Assembly (NCBI RefSeq): GCF_024170505.1
Contig: NZ_JALJYG010000011.1
Location: 1 to 64,000, forward strand
Direction of reading: 5' to 3'
DNA: 64,000 nucleotides
DNA from: Methanocalculus alkaliphilus
Lineage (GTDB): Archaea > Halobacteriota > Methanomicrobia > Methanomicrobiales > Methanocorpusculaceae
Numbering within the stretch: the stretch's first letter is position 1; each line of letters starts with the position of its first letter. Position numbers and translations under genes: made by a program. Positions 45,237-53,044 of the stretch are shown here, piece by piece. The notes under the pieces are model-generated. The model had not been told where the DNA came from and did not search any database. It saw nothing but the letters and a program-made list of their open reading frames with translations.

Positions 45237-46448
45237 ATGATGGATGATCATCGTGCGGATCTCAGATCCGGGAAACTGAAACTCTACGCACTTGAGAAGG
45301 TTCTCCCCCCGGATGAGGCGGTCGGCCTCAGGCGGGAGTTCATTGCCGAAGAGACGGATACCGATCTTTCTGCCCTTGGTGAGTACACGATCCCGATTGA
45401 CCGGGTGGTTGCCCGGAACTGCGAGAATATGATCGGCTGTGTCCAGATCCCGGTCGGTGTTGCAGGCCCGGTCACCGTCTGCGGAGAGTATGCGGAGGGT
45501 TCGTTCTGGCTTCCGCTTGCGACGACGGAAGGCGCCCTTGTCGCATCGGTGAACCGTGGCTGCTCTGCGATCTCAAAGGCCGGGGGTGCGGAGGTCCGGA
45601 TCCTCCGTGACGGGATGACCCGTGCACCGGTCTTTGCAGCCGATTCTGTTGCCCATGCCCATGAGGTGGTCGCATTTGCCGAGGATCATCTGATGGAGAT
45701 TGCGGAGATCGCCCAATCGACGACATCGCATGGCGAGTTCCTTGGCATGGTCCCCTATATTGTCGGGACGAGCGTCTTCCTCCGGTTCGAGTTCGATACA
45801 AAAGACGCCATGGGGATGAATATGGTGACGATCGCCTCCCAGAAGGTGGCAGATTACATTGCAGAGGAGACGGGTGCCCGGCTCGTCGCCCTCTCCGGGA
45901 ATATGTGTACCGATAAGAAGCCTGCCGCCATCAATCTTGTGGAGGGGAGGGGGAAGAGCGTCACCGCCGGGATCTTCCTCCCTGACGATCTCATCAGGGA
46001 TGTCTTCAAGTGCGATGCGGCCTCGCTTCTGGATGTCAATACCCGGAAGAACCTGGTCGGGTCCGCCCGTGCCGGTGCCCTCGGCTTCAATGCCCATGCC
46101 GCAAACATCATCGCGGCTCTCTATATCGCCTGCGGCCAGGATCCCGCCCATGTGGTGGAGGGGTCGTCCTGCATCACGACCGCCGATCCGATGGATGGCG
46201 GGGTGTATGTGGCGGTGACGCTCCCGGCAATACAGGTTGGAACCGTTGGCGGGGGGACCGGGATCGCGACCCAGGCCGCCTGCCTCTCCCTCCTTGGTGT
46301 TGCAGGCGGCGGGGATCCGCCGGGTGCCAATGCAAAGGCGTTTGCCGAGATCGTGGCGGCCGGTGTGCTTGCCGGGGAGCTGTCGCTCCTTGGGGCACTG
46401 GCGGCCCAGCATCTCGCAAAGGCACATAAGGAGCTTGGGAGAGGGTAA
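45237..46448 (+). CDS. hmgA: 3-hydroxy-3-methylglutaryl-CoA reductase
   Basis: The enzyme reduces HMG-CoA to mevalonate with NADPH, the committed step of archaeal lipid synthesis. It is the class I soluble form of 403 residues from the ATG at 45237. Motifs are ENMIGCVQIPVGVAGPVTV, the catalytic Glu region TTEGALVASVNRG, the nucleotide-binding DAMGMNMV and the C-terminal His region around AAQHLAKAH. GGGAG precedes the start. The frame is open further to 45111, but that part overlaps the zinc-finger gene in another frame. It lies 2.4 kb from the HMG-CoA synthase operon. Confidence 0.95.
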   Translation: MMDDHRADLRSGKLKLYALEKVLPPDEAVGLRREFIAEETDTDLSALGEYTIPIDRVVARNCENMIGCVQIPVGVAGPVTVCGEYAEGSFWLPLATTEGALVASVNRGCSAISKAGGAEVRILRDGMTRAPVFAADSVAHAHEVVAFAEDHLMEIAEIAQSTTSHGEFLGMVPYIVGTSVFLRFEFDTKDAMGMNMVTIASQKVADYIAEETGARLVALSGNMCTDKKPAAINLVEGRGKSVTAGIFLPDDLIRDVFKCDAASLLDVNTRKNLVGSARAGALGFNAHAANIIAALYIACGQDPAHVVEGSSCITTADPMDGGVYVAVTLPAIQVGTVGGGTGIATQAACLSLLGVAGGGDPPGANAKAFAEIVAAGVLAGELSLLGALAAQHLAKAHKELGRG

Positions 46449-46450
46449 TC

Positions 46451-47023
46451 TCAGTCGGAGAGGATTGTTTCAAGGGCTGAAAGCCATGGAGCGTCTTCTC
46501 TTCGGCACTGGTCGATGAATGAGGTGAGGGTGGACCTCCCCTCATCTCCTTTGAGATCTGGATTTTTTCCAGTGATCTGCCTCAGCTGCCTCTCAAGAGA
46601 GCCTGGTATGAAGAAGACAAGATGCTTCATCTCATCCTTGGTCTGATATAAGAATTCGGATTGCTGAAGGAGAATATCTTTTCGGAATCTCTCATTGGTC
46701 GCTCTTTTCAGTCTTTCCCGTGTCTTCTGATCATCATCAAGGCAGAGCAACAGCCTGTATTTTGGATTCATATCTTCATAGAGCGTAACGAAGTTATCTA
46801 TGCAGTTCTTCCACCCATCTTCGTCTTTGATGAGAAACTTTGTATTTCCTCCTTTTCTGCTGATGAATCTCCTGATAGTATTTGTCTCAGGGGTCCTTTC
46901 CCGGGTTTCGGTGAGCTCCCGATTATATACCGATCGATAGGAGATCCCCTTCTGATCAAGGAGGATCGAGAAGAAGATCAGGTCGTGCACTCCTTCACAG
47001 AGGATCACCGTCTTTTTTGGCAT
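46451..47023 (-). CDS. TOPRIM-domain protein, partner of OLD-like ATPase
   Basis: A 190-residue TOPRIM-like protein: catalytic-type Glu10 in VILCEGVHD and the acidic triad D96-D97-D98 in LLLCLDDDQK, with a positively charged helix after it. TOPRIM folds cut or ligate DNA or RNA with metal ions. The gene lies two bases after the stop of an ABC-type ATPase; such pairs form split OLD-family nucleases and several anti-phage systems. The small size is closer to DUF3226/DUF4435-type partners than to a fused OLD protein. It is convergent with hmgA (stops two bases apart). Confidence 0.75.
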   Translation of the reverse strand: MPKKTVILCEGVHDLIFFSILLDQKGISYRSVYNRELTETRERTPETNTIRRFISRKGGNTKFLIKDEDGWKNCIDNFVTLYEDMNPKYRLLLCLDDDQKTRERLKRATNERFRKDILLQQSEFLYQTKDEMKHLVFFIPGSLERQLRQITGKNPDLKGDEGRSTLTSFIDQCRREDAPWLSALETILSD

Positions 47024-47025
47024 AT

Positions 47026-48225
47026 TCAGATGCCCCGGAGGTCAAGTTTCAGATCTTCGATGACTCTTCTCCCCTCATCGACGGTGTAATCGAACTTCTC
47101 GATTGTCACACCGTCACTTGCCATCTTTGAGATGAGAAGGAGTTCTTTCTCAGCTTCATCCTCAGGGTACTCCAGTGCAATCTGGATGAGGTCGTAACTG
47201 TGGGTCGTCATGAAGACCTGGACGTTGAGTTCTGGTGCATAGGTAAAGAGGGTCTCTATCAGGATGGTGAGATATTCGGGGTGGAGATGATTCTCCGGCT
47301 CTTCGATGAGGAGAATACCATCTGTTGCTCTGCGGAGATGGTACAGGATGGAGAGAAGGGTGATGAATCCGTCGCCATGAGCTGATATCGGGACGGTCTC
47401 GATCCTGTCACCTCTTCTGTACAGGACATTATCCTGCGTCAGCCTCAAAAGGTCTCTGACGAGATTATGTTCTTTGATGAACTGTTCAAGGAGATGAATC
47501 TCTTCATCCGCCATCTTTTTTATGGAGAGTTTCTCTCTATGGGAGATTTTTATGATGGGTTGTTCTATTTCGCTGGAAGATTCTTTGAATGGCTGATAGT
47601 GACCGAAGCGGTTTGATAAAGATGTCGTCAACATCCGATATGCAGAAACAGGACGAATCCGGCGCCTCTTTGTAGTGATGCCGGGATCGTCTGACTGGTG
47701 ATGTTGTGGCTGTCTCTCTTCTGCATCCTCGATGATCTCCCTGAGTTGTTCAGTTATGATCTGTCTCTCTGACAAATTGTATGGTATAACCGTATAGGCG
47801 GACCCTGATCTGATAATGATGAACTCATGGGAGTCAAGGATGATCTTCAGGTATGCCTCCTGAAACTCATCATCGTAATATTCGAGATCTTCGAGAAGCA
47901 TGGAGAGAAGATACTCCCTGATCTCAGTGTATGAGTCAGGCTGTGCCTTCCTATAGATGTCAAGGGATCGATATATGGTGATCTCGTTTCTGTCAGAGAG
48001 TATTCTGGCTGTTGGTTCACCGTCTTTTATGAAGTTCGGAGTCTTTCCCTCCTCAAATGATCTCCTCTCTGCCCCATCTCCTCCTTCGCTTATATATATG
48101 GCATCCAGAAGGGCAGACTTTCCGGTATTATTCTTGCCGCAGATGATATTCAGCTGATGCGGCGTGTAATCAAGGCTTCCTATAGCCCTGAAATTCTCGA
48201 TATGGAGTTTGGTGATTCTGCCCAT
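47026..48225 (-). CDS. OLD-like/SMC-type AAA ATPase
   Basis: A 399-residue ATPase: Walker A GKNNTGKS at 30-37 after the typical KLHIENFRAIGSLDY start, Walker B LLIEEPENHLHPE near residue 300, and the switch histidine in TTHSYDLIQ. There is no C-terminal TOPRIM; that activity is in the next gene. Family relatives include RecF-like ATPases, class 2 OLD proteins and the ATPase of PARIS-like defence systems. A minus-strand TATA box 25-30 bases upstream suggests a leaderless mRNA. Codon use is less GC-biased than in the neighbouring hmgA, which hints at transfer. Confidence 0.82.
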   Translation of the reverse strand: MGRITKLHIENFRAIGSLDYTPHQLNIICGKNNTGKSALLDAIYISEGGDGAERRSFEEGKTPNFIKDGEPTARILSDRNEITIYRSLDIYRKAQPDSYTEIREYLLSMLLEDLEYYDDEFQEAYLKIILDSHEFIIIRSGSAYTVIPYNLSERQIITEQLREIIEDAEERQPQHHQSDDPGITTKRRRIRPVSAYRMLTTSLSNRFGHYQPFKESSSEIEQPIIKISHREKLSIKKMADEEIHLLEQFIKEHNLVRDLLRLTQDNVLYRRGDRIETVPISAHGDGFITLLSILYHLRRATDGILLIEEPENHLHPEYLTILIETLFTYAPELNVQVFMTTHSYDLIQIALEYPEDEAEKELLLISKMASDGVTIEKFDYTVDEGRRVIEDLKLDLRGI

Positions 48226-48249
48226 ACAGTCATTGTTCTATCGTGTAGC

Positions 48250-48260
48250 TATAAAATATA
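48250..48260 (-). promoter_or_regulatory. TATA box of the ATPase/TOPRIM operon
   Basis: Minus-strand TATATTTTATAG-like element about 25-30 bases before the ATG at 48225. With this spacing transcription starts within a few bases of the start codon. Confidence 0.5.
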
Positions 48261-48379
48261 TGGCAGTCTCTTCTGATAGGTGTGGGTTTCACGGGCCCGC
48301 ACCATCCCGGAAAAAGTGAAGGAGAGCATATATTACTGGTTTTAATGTTTGTCATTACATACTCTGTATCTATCACTAT

Positions 48380-48404
48380 CTATCAATTCATCATAAATTG
48401 ATAG
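48380..48404. repeat. 9-bp inverted repeat in the divergent promoter region
   Basis: CTATCAATT at 48380-48388 and AATTGATAG at 48396-48404 are exact complements with a seven-base spacer. Two further CTATC motifs lie just before it and one after. The element lies between the divergent ATPase and DUF4064-like genes and could be an operator for either. Confidence 0.6.
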
Positions 48405-48440
48405 AAACGAATTGAGGCTCTATCAAGAGCGGAGGAAGCG

Positions 48441-48902
48441 ATGCCTCGTTATAATTACGTGAGGAAGACGGTCTTTTCAGGGGACTTTCAGCGGCTCTCT
48501 CTTCATACGCGGTGGCAGAGGACAGATACTGCTATCTCCTCTCCCCTCCGTATTATTGCTATGGCAAAACCCTATGCCCCGTCGTTCTGGCTTGGACTGA
48601 TCGGGGGTTTCCTTGGTATCGGGGCTGCATTTCACCATCTCATCAGCTTCTTTTATCAGATGGGGATGGGAGCCGCCGGCGAACTCTCCGGAGCGGGTTT
48701 TTCTGATGTGGTTTTCTCCGGTCTTATTGCCTTTGTCTTCTCGATGGGGGGTATCATCGGGGGGAGTACACAGGATAACTTCATCGGTGGCTGGGTGATG
48801 ATCATCTCCGGCTTTGTTATTTTCATCTCGATATTCGGATATGCCGGTCCTGCCTTCCTCTGCCTTGTCATCGGGGGTCTCCTGAAGGTTATCAGGAAAT
48901 GA
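48441..48902 (+). CDS. Small membrane protein, DUF4064-like
   Basis: A 153-residue product with about three hydrophobic segments in its last 110 residues (LGLIGGFLGIGAAFHHLISF; SGLIAFVFSMGGIIGGS; IISGFVIFISIFGYAG). The glycine-rich pattern matches DUF4064-type membrane proteins of unknown function. GGAGG lies five bases before the ATG at 48441. An in-frame ATG at 48561 would start directly before the first membrane segment but has no ribosome site, so the basic 40-residue N-terminal extension may be real. Confidence 0.55.
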   Translation: MPRYNYVRKTVFSGDFQRLSLHTRWQRTDTAISSPLRIIAMAKPYAPSFWLGLIGGFLGIGAAFHHLISFFYQMGMGAAGELSGAGFSDVVFSGLIAFVFSMGGIIGGSTQDNFIGGWVMIISGFVIFISIFGYAGPAFLCLVIGGLLKVIRK

Positions 48903-49002
48903 TCGGGGGAGGGGGGTGCCTCCGTATGTCTCAGTTACCCTTTCTATCTATGGCCGGGATATCTCCAATAACAGCGTATGAGCCTGACGCTCCCCTCCCC
49001 AT

Positions 49003-49015
49003 AACTATATCATAA
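49003..49015 (+). promoter_or_regulatory. TATA box of the corrinoid protein - kinase operon
   Basis: AACTATATCATAA is centred about 28 bases before the ATG at 49037, so the operon mRNA probably begins at or next to the start codon. Confidence 0.55.
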
Positions 49016-49036
49016 ACAAGCCGCAATAAAAAAATC

Positions 49037-49678
49037 ATGAAGAGTGGGAATGCTGCATCTCCAGCAGATGCCCTTGAAGTGGCCCTTCTTTCATCAGATC
49101 GTGTCGGTGCCCGGAAGATCCTCAGGGACTCCTGCAGCACGGATGAGCCATATCAGTGCATCACCGATCTCATCGAGCCCGCACTCAGATCGATAGGGGT
49201 AAAGTGGGCTGATGGGGAAGCCTCTCTCTCCCAGGTGTATGTCAGCGGGAGGATATGCGAAGAATTTATCCGCTCGCTCCCGGTTCCATCATCCGGGATC
49301 CGGCCTGATCAGCCGGTGATTGGTATTGCAGTCCTTGAGGACTACCATACCCTCGGAAAAGAGACGGTCATGACCGCCCTTCATGCTTCAGGGTACCAGG
49401 TGACCGATTATGGTGCCGGTCTTTTGGTTTCTGATCTTGTGGAAAAGATCAGAGATGATGGAATTGAGGTTATCTTCATTTCGGCACTGATGCTTCGGGC
49501 AGCCCTGAAAGTACGGGAGCTCACTACTTCCCTGAAAGAGGCGGGCCTCTCTGTCAGGGTGATCGTCGGGGGAGCCCCCTTTCTTTTTGATGAGCATCTC
49601 TGGCAGGAGGTTGATGCAGATGCCTTTGCTCATGATGCAGGAGAGGCCGTTTCACTGGTCGGGGGTGGCCTGCCGTGA
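49037..49678 (+). CDS. Corrinoid-binding protein (MtaC/MtbC type)
   Basis: The 213-residue protein has a helical cap domain (about 10-85) and a cobalamin-binding Rossmann domain. The cobalt-coordinating motif DxHxxG is intact as D102-Y-H104-T-L-G107, and the later SAL and GGAPF motifs that hold the corrin tail are also present. Such proteins normally carry a methyl group between two methyltransferases. Here the next genes are a UroD-like protein without the usual zinc cysteines and a histidine kinase. No substrate-specific methyltransferase lies nearby, so a sensory role is likelier than catabolism. Its stop overlaps the next start (GTGA). Confidence 0.9.
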   Translation: MKSGNAASPADALEVALLSSDRVGARKILRDSCSTDEPYQCITDLIEPALRSIGVKWADGEASLSQVYVSGRICEEFIRSLPVPSSGIRPDQPVIGIAVLEDYHTLGKETVMTALHASGYQVTDYGAGLLVSDLVEKIRDDGIEVIFISALMLRAALKVRELTTSLKEAGLSVRVIVGGAPFLFDEHLWQEVDADAFAHDAGEAVSLVGGGLP

Positions 49679-50706
49679 GTGATGGTGAGATGACCTCTCT
49701 TGAACGAACAGAGACTGCCCTCTCTCTTACTGAACCGGATCGTCTCCCACTCTTCCTCAATCTCACCATGCATGGAGCACGGGAGACCGGGCTTTCCATC
49801 CGGGAGTACTTTAGCGATCCCGCACATGTCGTTCTGGGGCAGGAAAGGCTGCGGGAGCGATACGGAGGGGACAGCATGACCGGATTCTGCTATGGTGCCG
49901 CAGAGGGGGAGGCATTTGGTGGGGAGACCATCTTCTTTGATGATGGTCCTCCAAACGCGGGAGCCCCGCCGGTGCGGGATATCGAATCTCTTGAGGTTCC
50001 CGATCCTACCATGTCTCCGGCACTTCTCCGGATGCTGACAGCGACCCGGATCCTGGCTGATCGATATGGCGACACCGTCCCGATTGCCGGAGTAGCCATC
50101 TCACCGTTCTCTCTTCCTGTGATGCAGCTTGGGTTCGGACGATATCTCGATCTCCTTCTTGCAGAAGATCCACTCTTCTGGCGCCTGATGGAGGTGAACC
50201 GGGAGTTTTGTATCACATGGGCCTCGCTCCAGATTGAGGCGGGTGCGACTGCGATAGTCTACTTCGATCCGGTCTCTTCACCGACGATCATCCCTCCGGA
50301 CCTTGCCCGAAAGACCGGTCTTGCGATTGCAAAAGAGGTTATCCGGGAGATACCAGGTCCTGTTGCGTACCATCTGGCCTCCGGACGGGCCCTTCCTATT
50401 GCCAGGGAACTGATAGAATCCGGAGCGGTCGCCGTTGGTGTCTCTGCACTTGAGAGTCTTGCTGACCTGAAAGAAGCCTTCAAAGGGGAGATTGCCATCA
50501 TCGGCAATCTGGATGGGGTTTCAATGCGGAACTGGTCTTTGGAGACCGCCACGCGGAAGGTGAGGGAAGCGATCGATATGGGGGCCCCGGGTGGCGGCTT
50601 TATCCTCTCTGATAACCATGGCGAGATTCCCTGGCAGGTTCAGGACCCGGTCATCAGGGCAATCGCAGATGCAGCACACCTGTATGGGAGATATCCGGCG
50701 CCATGA
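49675..50706 (+). CDS. Uroporphyrinogen-decarboxylase-like methyltransferase homologue lacking zinc cysteines
   Basis: A 343-residue TIM-barrel protein of the UroD/MtaA/MtbA group, which moves methyl groups between corrinoid proteins and coenzyme M. It starts with GTG overlapping the corrinoid gene. In CoM methyltransferases zinc is held by His-x-Cys and a C-terminal Cys. Here the first site reads AYHLASG (H233, Ala235) and the second reads LSDNHGEIPWQV (no Cys, His at 315). So thiol activation by the usual zinc site is doubtful. It may bind the corrinoid protein or another ligand in a regulatory way, or use a different metal set. The ATGA overlap with the kinase gene ties it to signalling. 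Confidence 0.85.
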   Translation: MSDGEMTSLERTETALSLTEPDRLPLFLNLTMHGARETGLSIREYFSDPAHVVLGQERLRERYGGDSMTGFCYGAAEGEAFGGETIFFDDGPPNAGAPPVRDIESLEVPDPTMSPALLRMLTATRILADRYGDTVPIAGVAISPFSLPVMQLGFGRYLDLLLAEDPLFWRLMEVNREFCITWASLQIEAGATAIVYFDPVSSPTIIPPDLARKTGLAIAKEVIREIPGPVAYHLASGRALPIARELIESGAVAVGVSALESLADLKEAFKGEIAIIGNLDGVSMRNWSLETATRKVREAIDMGAPGGGFILSDNHGEIPWQVQDPVIRAIADAAHLYGRYPAP

Positions 50707-52346
50707 GCCAGCAGGATTCGGGAGCCGGCATCCTCGTCTGCATAAATCTCAGGGATGAGGTCATAGCTGCTCTCAGGGGGACCGACTATGAGCGTCTTCC
50801 TCTCATCACCTTTCCGTCTCATACCTCTCTGAGTCCTGCGGACTGGAAGGGTGAGTATCTGAGATCGCTTCGTGAAGCGGGGGTCTCACCCCTGATTTTT
50901 GTGAGCTGTGGCTGCTCCCATCCAATACCTGCAGATCGGGACGTGGCGCATCTCAGATCCCCTGAGGTCTTTCTCACTGATGCAGAGTTTGGGCGTCTCT
51001 CTGGATCCGGTGTCTATATGGTCACCTCAGGGTTTCTGACGGATCTCTCCCCCGGAATGATCCACCTGAAGGATGCCGGGATCAGCCGGCTTGTTCATCT
51101 CCGTACACGATATGATCCTGATGCCGACGCCGGCGCAGAGATGATAGCTGCGGAGATTGGTGCAGATCTTGAGACATATCCGGTTGATCTCTCCATCTTC
51201 TCGCTCAGGCTCAGGATGGAACTCCTCTCTGCTGATCTCAGGGCCGAGAGGGAGAATAACGTTATAGGATGCCAGAATCTCGAATCAAAGGTTGCAGATT
51301 ACACGATGGCCTTCGATCTCCTCAGTGATATTGTAAATGCAACGACAATGGATGAGATATCTCTCAGGATAGAGAACCTCCTTCTTATCCTCTTCTCCCC
51401 ATCTGTAACTGAATATCGATATACTCCGTTTCCAGATGGCACTGATGGAATTATTCTTCCGATCAGGCATGGGAACGATATTTTGGCATGGTTTCGGATG
51501 GATGAATTTTCCACACCCGAGTACATAGAGCGATACCGAAACACTGTCGAATTTCTCCTTCCCGTCTTTGGTCTTGCAATGATGAATGCACGGATCTATC
51601 AGCAGCTCCATGCTGCAAATGAAGAGAAAGACGGGGTGATACTCCGGCTCAGGGAGATGCAGGAGGCACTTGCCCTCGCAAACAAAAAAATCAACCTCCT
51701 CACCGCAATCACCCGGCATGATATCCTCAATGACGTGACGGTGGTGGTTGCGCATCTTGATCTTGCAGGTGATCTCCCGCTCTCCGATGAGGTGAAGGCA
51801 ACTTTTCAGAAGCTGGATGAACAGATGGTCTCAATCCAGAGGAAACTTGAGTTTACCAAAGATTACCAGGATATGGGTCTTCAGGCCCCTGCATGGCATA
51901 TGATCCGATCCCTTGTCGCCTCCGTTTCAGCCCCGATTCTGAAGACGGGCAGCCTCTCTCTGCTTAATGATCTCCCGGATGTTGGGATCTTCACCGATCC
52001 GATGCTTCCAAAGATCATTCATAACCTGACACAGAATGCTCTCTTTCACGCCAGGGGTGCGACATATCTGCGATGGTCTGCATATGAGGCAGGAGCAGAT
52101 CTAATCATCTCCATCGAGGATGATGGTCCGGGTGTTCCCGACAATAGGAAAAAATCCATCTTCAAACCGTCGTTTGGGAGGAGCCATGGATTTGGGCTCT
52201 ATCTCGTCCAGGAGATACTTGCAATCACCGGTATAACGATCAAAGAGGATGGCCGGTATGGTGAGGGGGCACGGTTTCTCATCTGCGTTCCGGAAGGGCG
52301 CTGGCGGAGATCGCTGCCGGGTACGGAAGAAACGGATCGGATCTGA
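50703..52346 (+). CDS. Histidine kinase with DUF1638-like N-terminal domain, coupled to corrinoid genes
   Basis: The 547-residue soluble protein has an N-terminal alpha/beta domain (about 8-165) with CGC at 69-71. It faintly resembles DUF1638 proteins that accompany corrinoid methyltransferases. A GAF-like region follows (about 195-300), then a coiled coil, the H-box ITRHDILND with H339, and an ATPase domain (NLTQNALFHARG; EDDGPGVPDN; GRSHGFGLYLVQ) that looks intact. ATGA overlap with the UroD-like gene makes the three genes one translational unit. It is therefore a candidate sensor kinase reporting on a corrinoid or methyl-transfer state. The phosphate acceptor is not nearby. Confidence 0.85.
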   Translation: MSQQDSGAGILVCINLRDEVIAALRGTDYERLPLITFPSHTSLSPADWKGEYLRSLREAGVSPLIFVSCGCSHPIPADRDVAHLRSPEVFLTDAEFGRLSGSGVYMVTSGFLTDLSPGMIHLKDAGISRLVHLRTRYDPDADAGAEMIAAEIGADLETYPVDLSIFSLRLRMELLSADLRAERENNVIGCQNLESKVADYTMAFDLLSDIVNATTMDEISLRIENLLLILFSPSVTEYRYTPFPDGTDGIILPIRHGNDILAWFRMDEFSTPEYIERYRNTVEFLLPVFGLAMMNARIYQQLHAANEEKDGVILRLREMQEALALANKKINLLTAITRHDILNDVTVVVAHLDLAGDLPLSDEVKATFQKLDEQMVSIQRKLEFTKDYQDMGLQAPAWHMIRSLVASVSAPILKTGSLSLLNDLPDVGIFTDPMLPKIIHNLTQNALFHARGATYLRWSAYEAGADLIISIEDDGPGVPDNRKKSIFKPSFGRSHGFGLYLVQEILAITGITIKEDGRYGEGARFLICVPEGRWRRSLPGTEETDRI

Positions 52347-52523
52347 TAGCGTTTTCTCTTCCTTCTGCCAAAGATCGGTGCAGTCTCCTATCCTGCCTTA
52401 CAGAGCAGGGCCTGCTGACTCCGGGAAGAATGATACCTTGCCGGGAATCGGGTTCAGGAATGCTTTGATCTCCTCTGGCGGATCTCATTAAATAATTTAT
52501 TCTAATTTAAATATTATATTTTG

Positions 52524-52535
52524 CTTATATAATTA
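52524..52535 (+). promoter_or_regulatory. TATA box of the lipoprotein gene
   Basis: CTTATATAATTA lies in a very AT-rich spacer (52490-52575) about 45 bases before the ATG at 52576. The AT content stands out from the GC-rich genes around it. Confidence 0.55.
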
Positions 52536-52575
52536 AACGCAGTTATTAAATATCATTGTGATTTCATACTAATTT

Positions 52576-52935
52576 ATGGGACGCACAATTCATGGACTCA
52601 TTCTGATCCTTCTTGTCCTTGCAGCCGTTTCAGTTGCCGGTTGTACAGATAGAGAGGAGGTCATTGTCGATCGGACGTATATCATCCCTGACAACAAGGA
52701 GGAAACTATCGATCTCACAAGTGGAACGTACAGAATTTCGATCGCCTCGGATGAGGAACTGGTCATCTCCTTCAACACGATGCCTGAACTGAACCAGAAC
52801 AGGCAGAAGACCTTTGACCGGGTTGTCACTTTTACCGAAGACACGACCATCACGATCAAAAACTGGGCATTACTTGGCCTGTTTGGATCTGATGCCAATG
52901 TTCAGGTGATGATTGTAAAGAACCCGGCCAACTGA
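52576..52935 (+). CDS. Predicted small lipoprotein (119 aa)
   Basis: An N-terminal hydrophobic segment (LILILLVLAAVSVAGC) ends in a lipobox-like AVSVAGC, so the protein is probably exported and lipid-anchored at Cys22. The remaining 97 residues look like a small beta-rich domain (DRTYIIPDNKEETIDLTSG; RISIASDEELVISFNTM). No enzyme motif is seen. An AT-rich stretch with a T-run follows, so it may be transcribed separately from the zinc-ribbon operon that begins about 100 bases later. Neighbourhood suggests an envelope role. Confidence 0.7.
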   Translation: MGRTIHGLILILLVLAAVSVAGCTDREEVIVDRTYIIPDNKEETIDLTSGTYRISIASDEELVISFNTMPELNQNRQKTFDRVVTFTEDTTITIKNWALLGLFGSDANVQVMIVKNPAN

Positions 52936-53044
52936 ATTACCCAAAAACCTATTTTTATAATTATTTTTTAATAATATCGTATATCATTTTATCGATTATT
53001 CAAGCAAAATGATAATTAGTAGGAGGCGTATATTCCCAATTGAG

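Noticed and set aside
45573-46427. 284-codon minus-strand frame in hmgA
   Set aside because: HMG-CoA reductase motifs on the plus strand are unambiguous.
49037-50706. Ordinary methanol or methylamine methyltransferase operon
   Set aside because: There is no MtaB/MtmB/MtbB/MttB-type substrate methyltransferase, the CoM methyltransferase homologue lacks its zinc cysteines, and the third gene is a histidine kinase.
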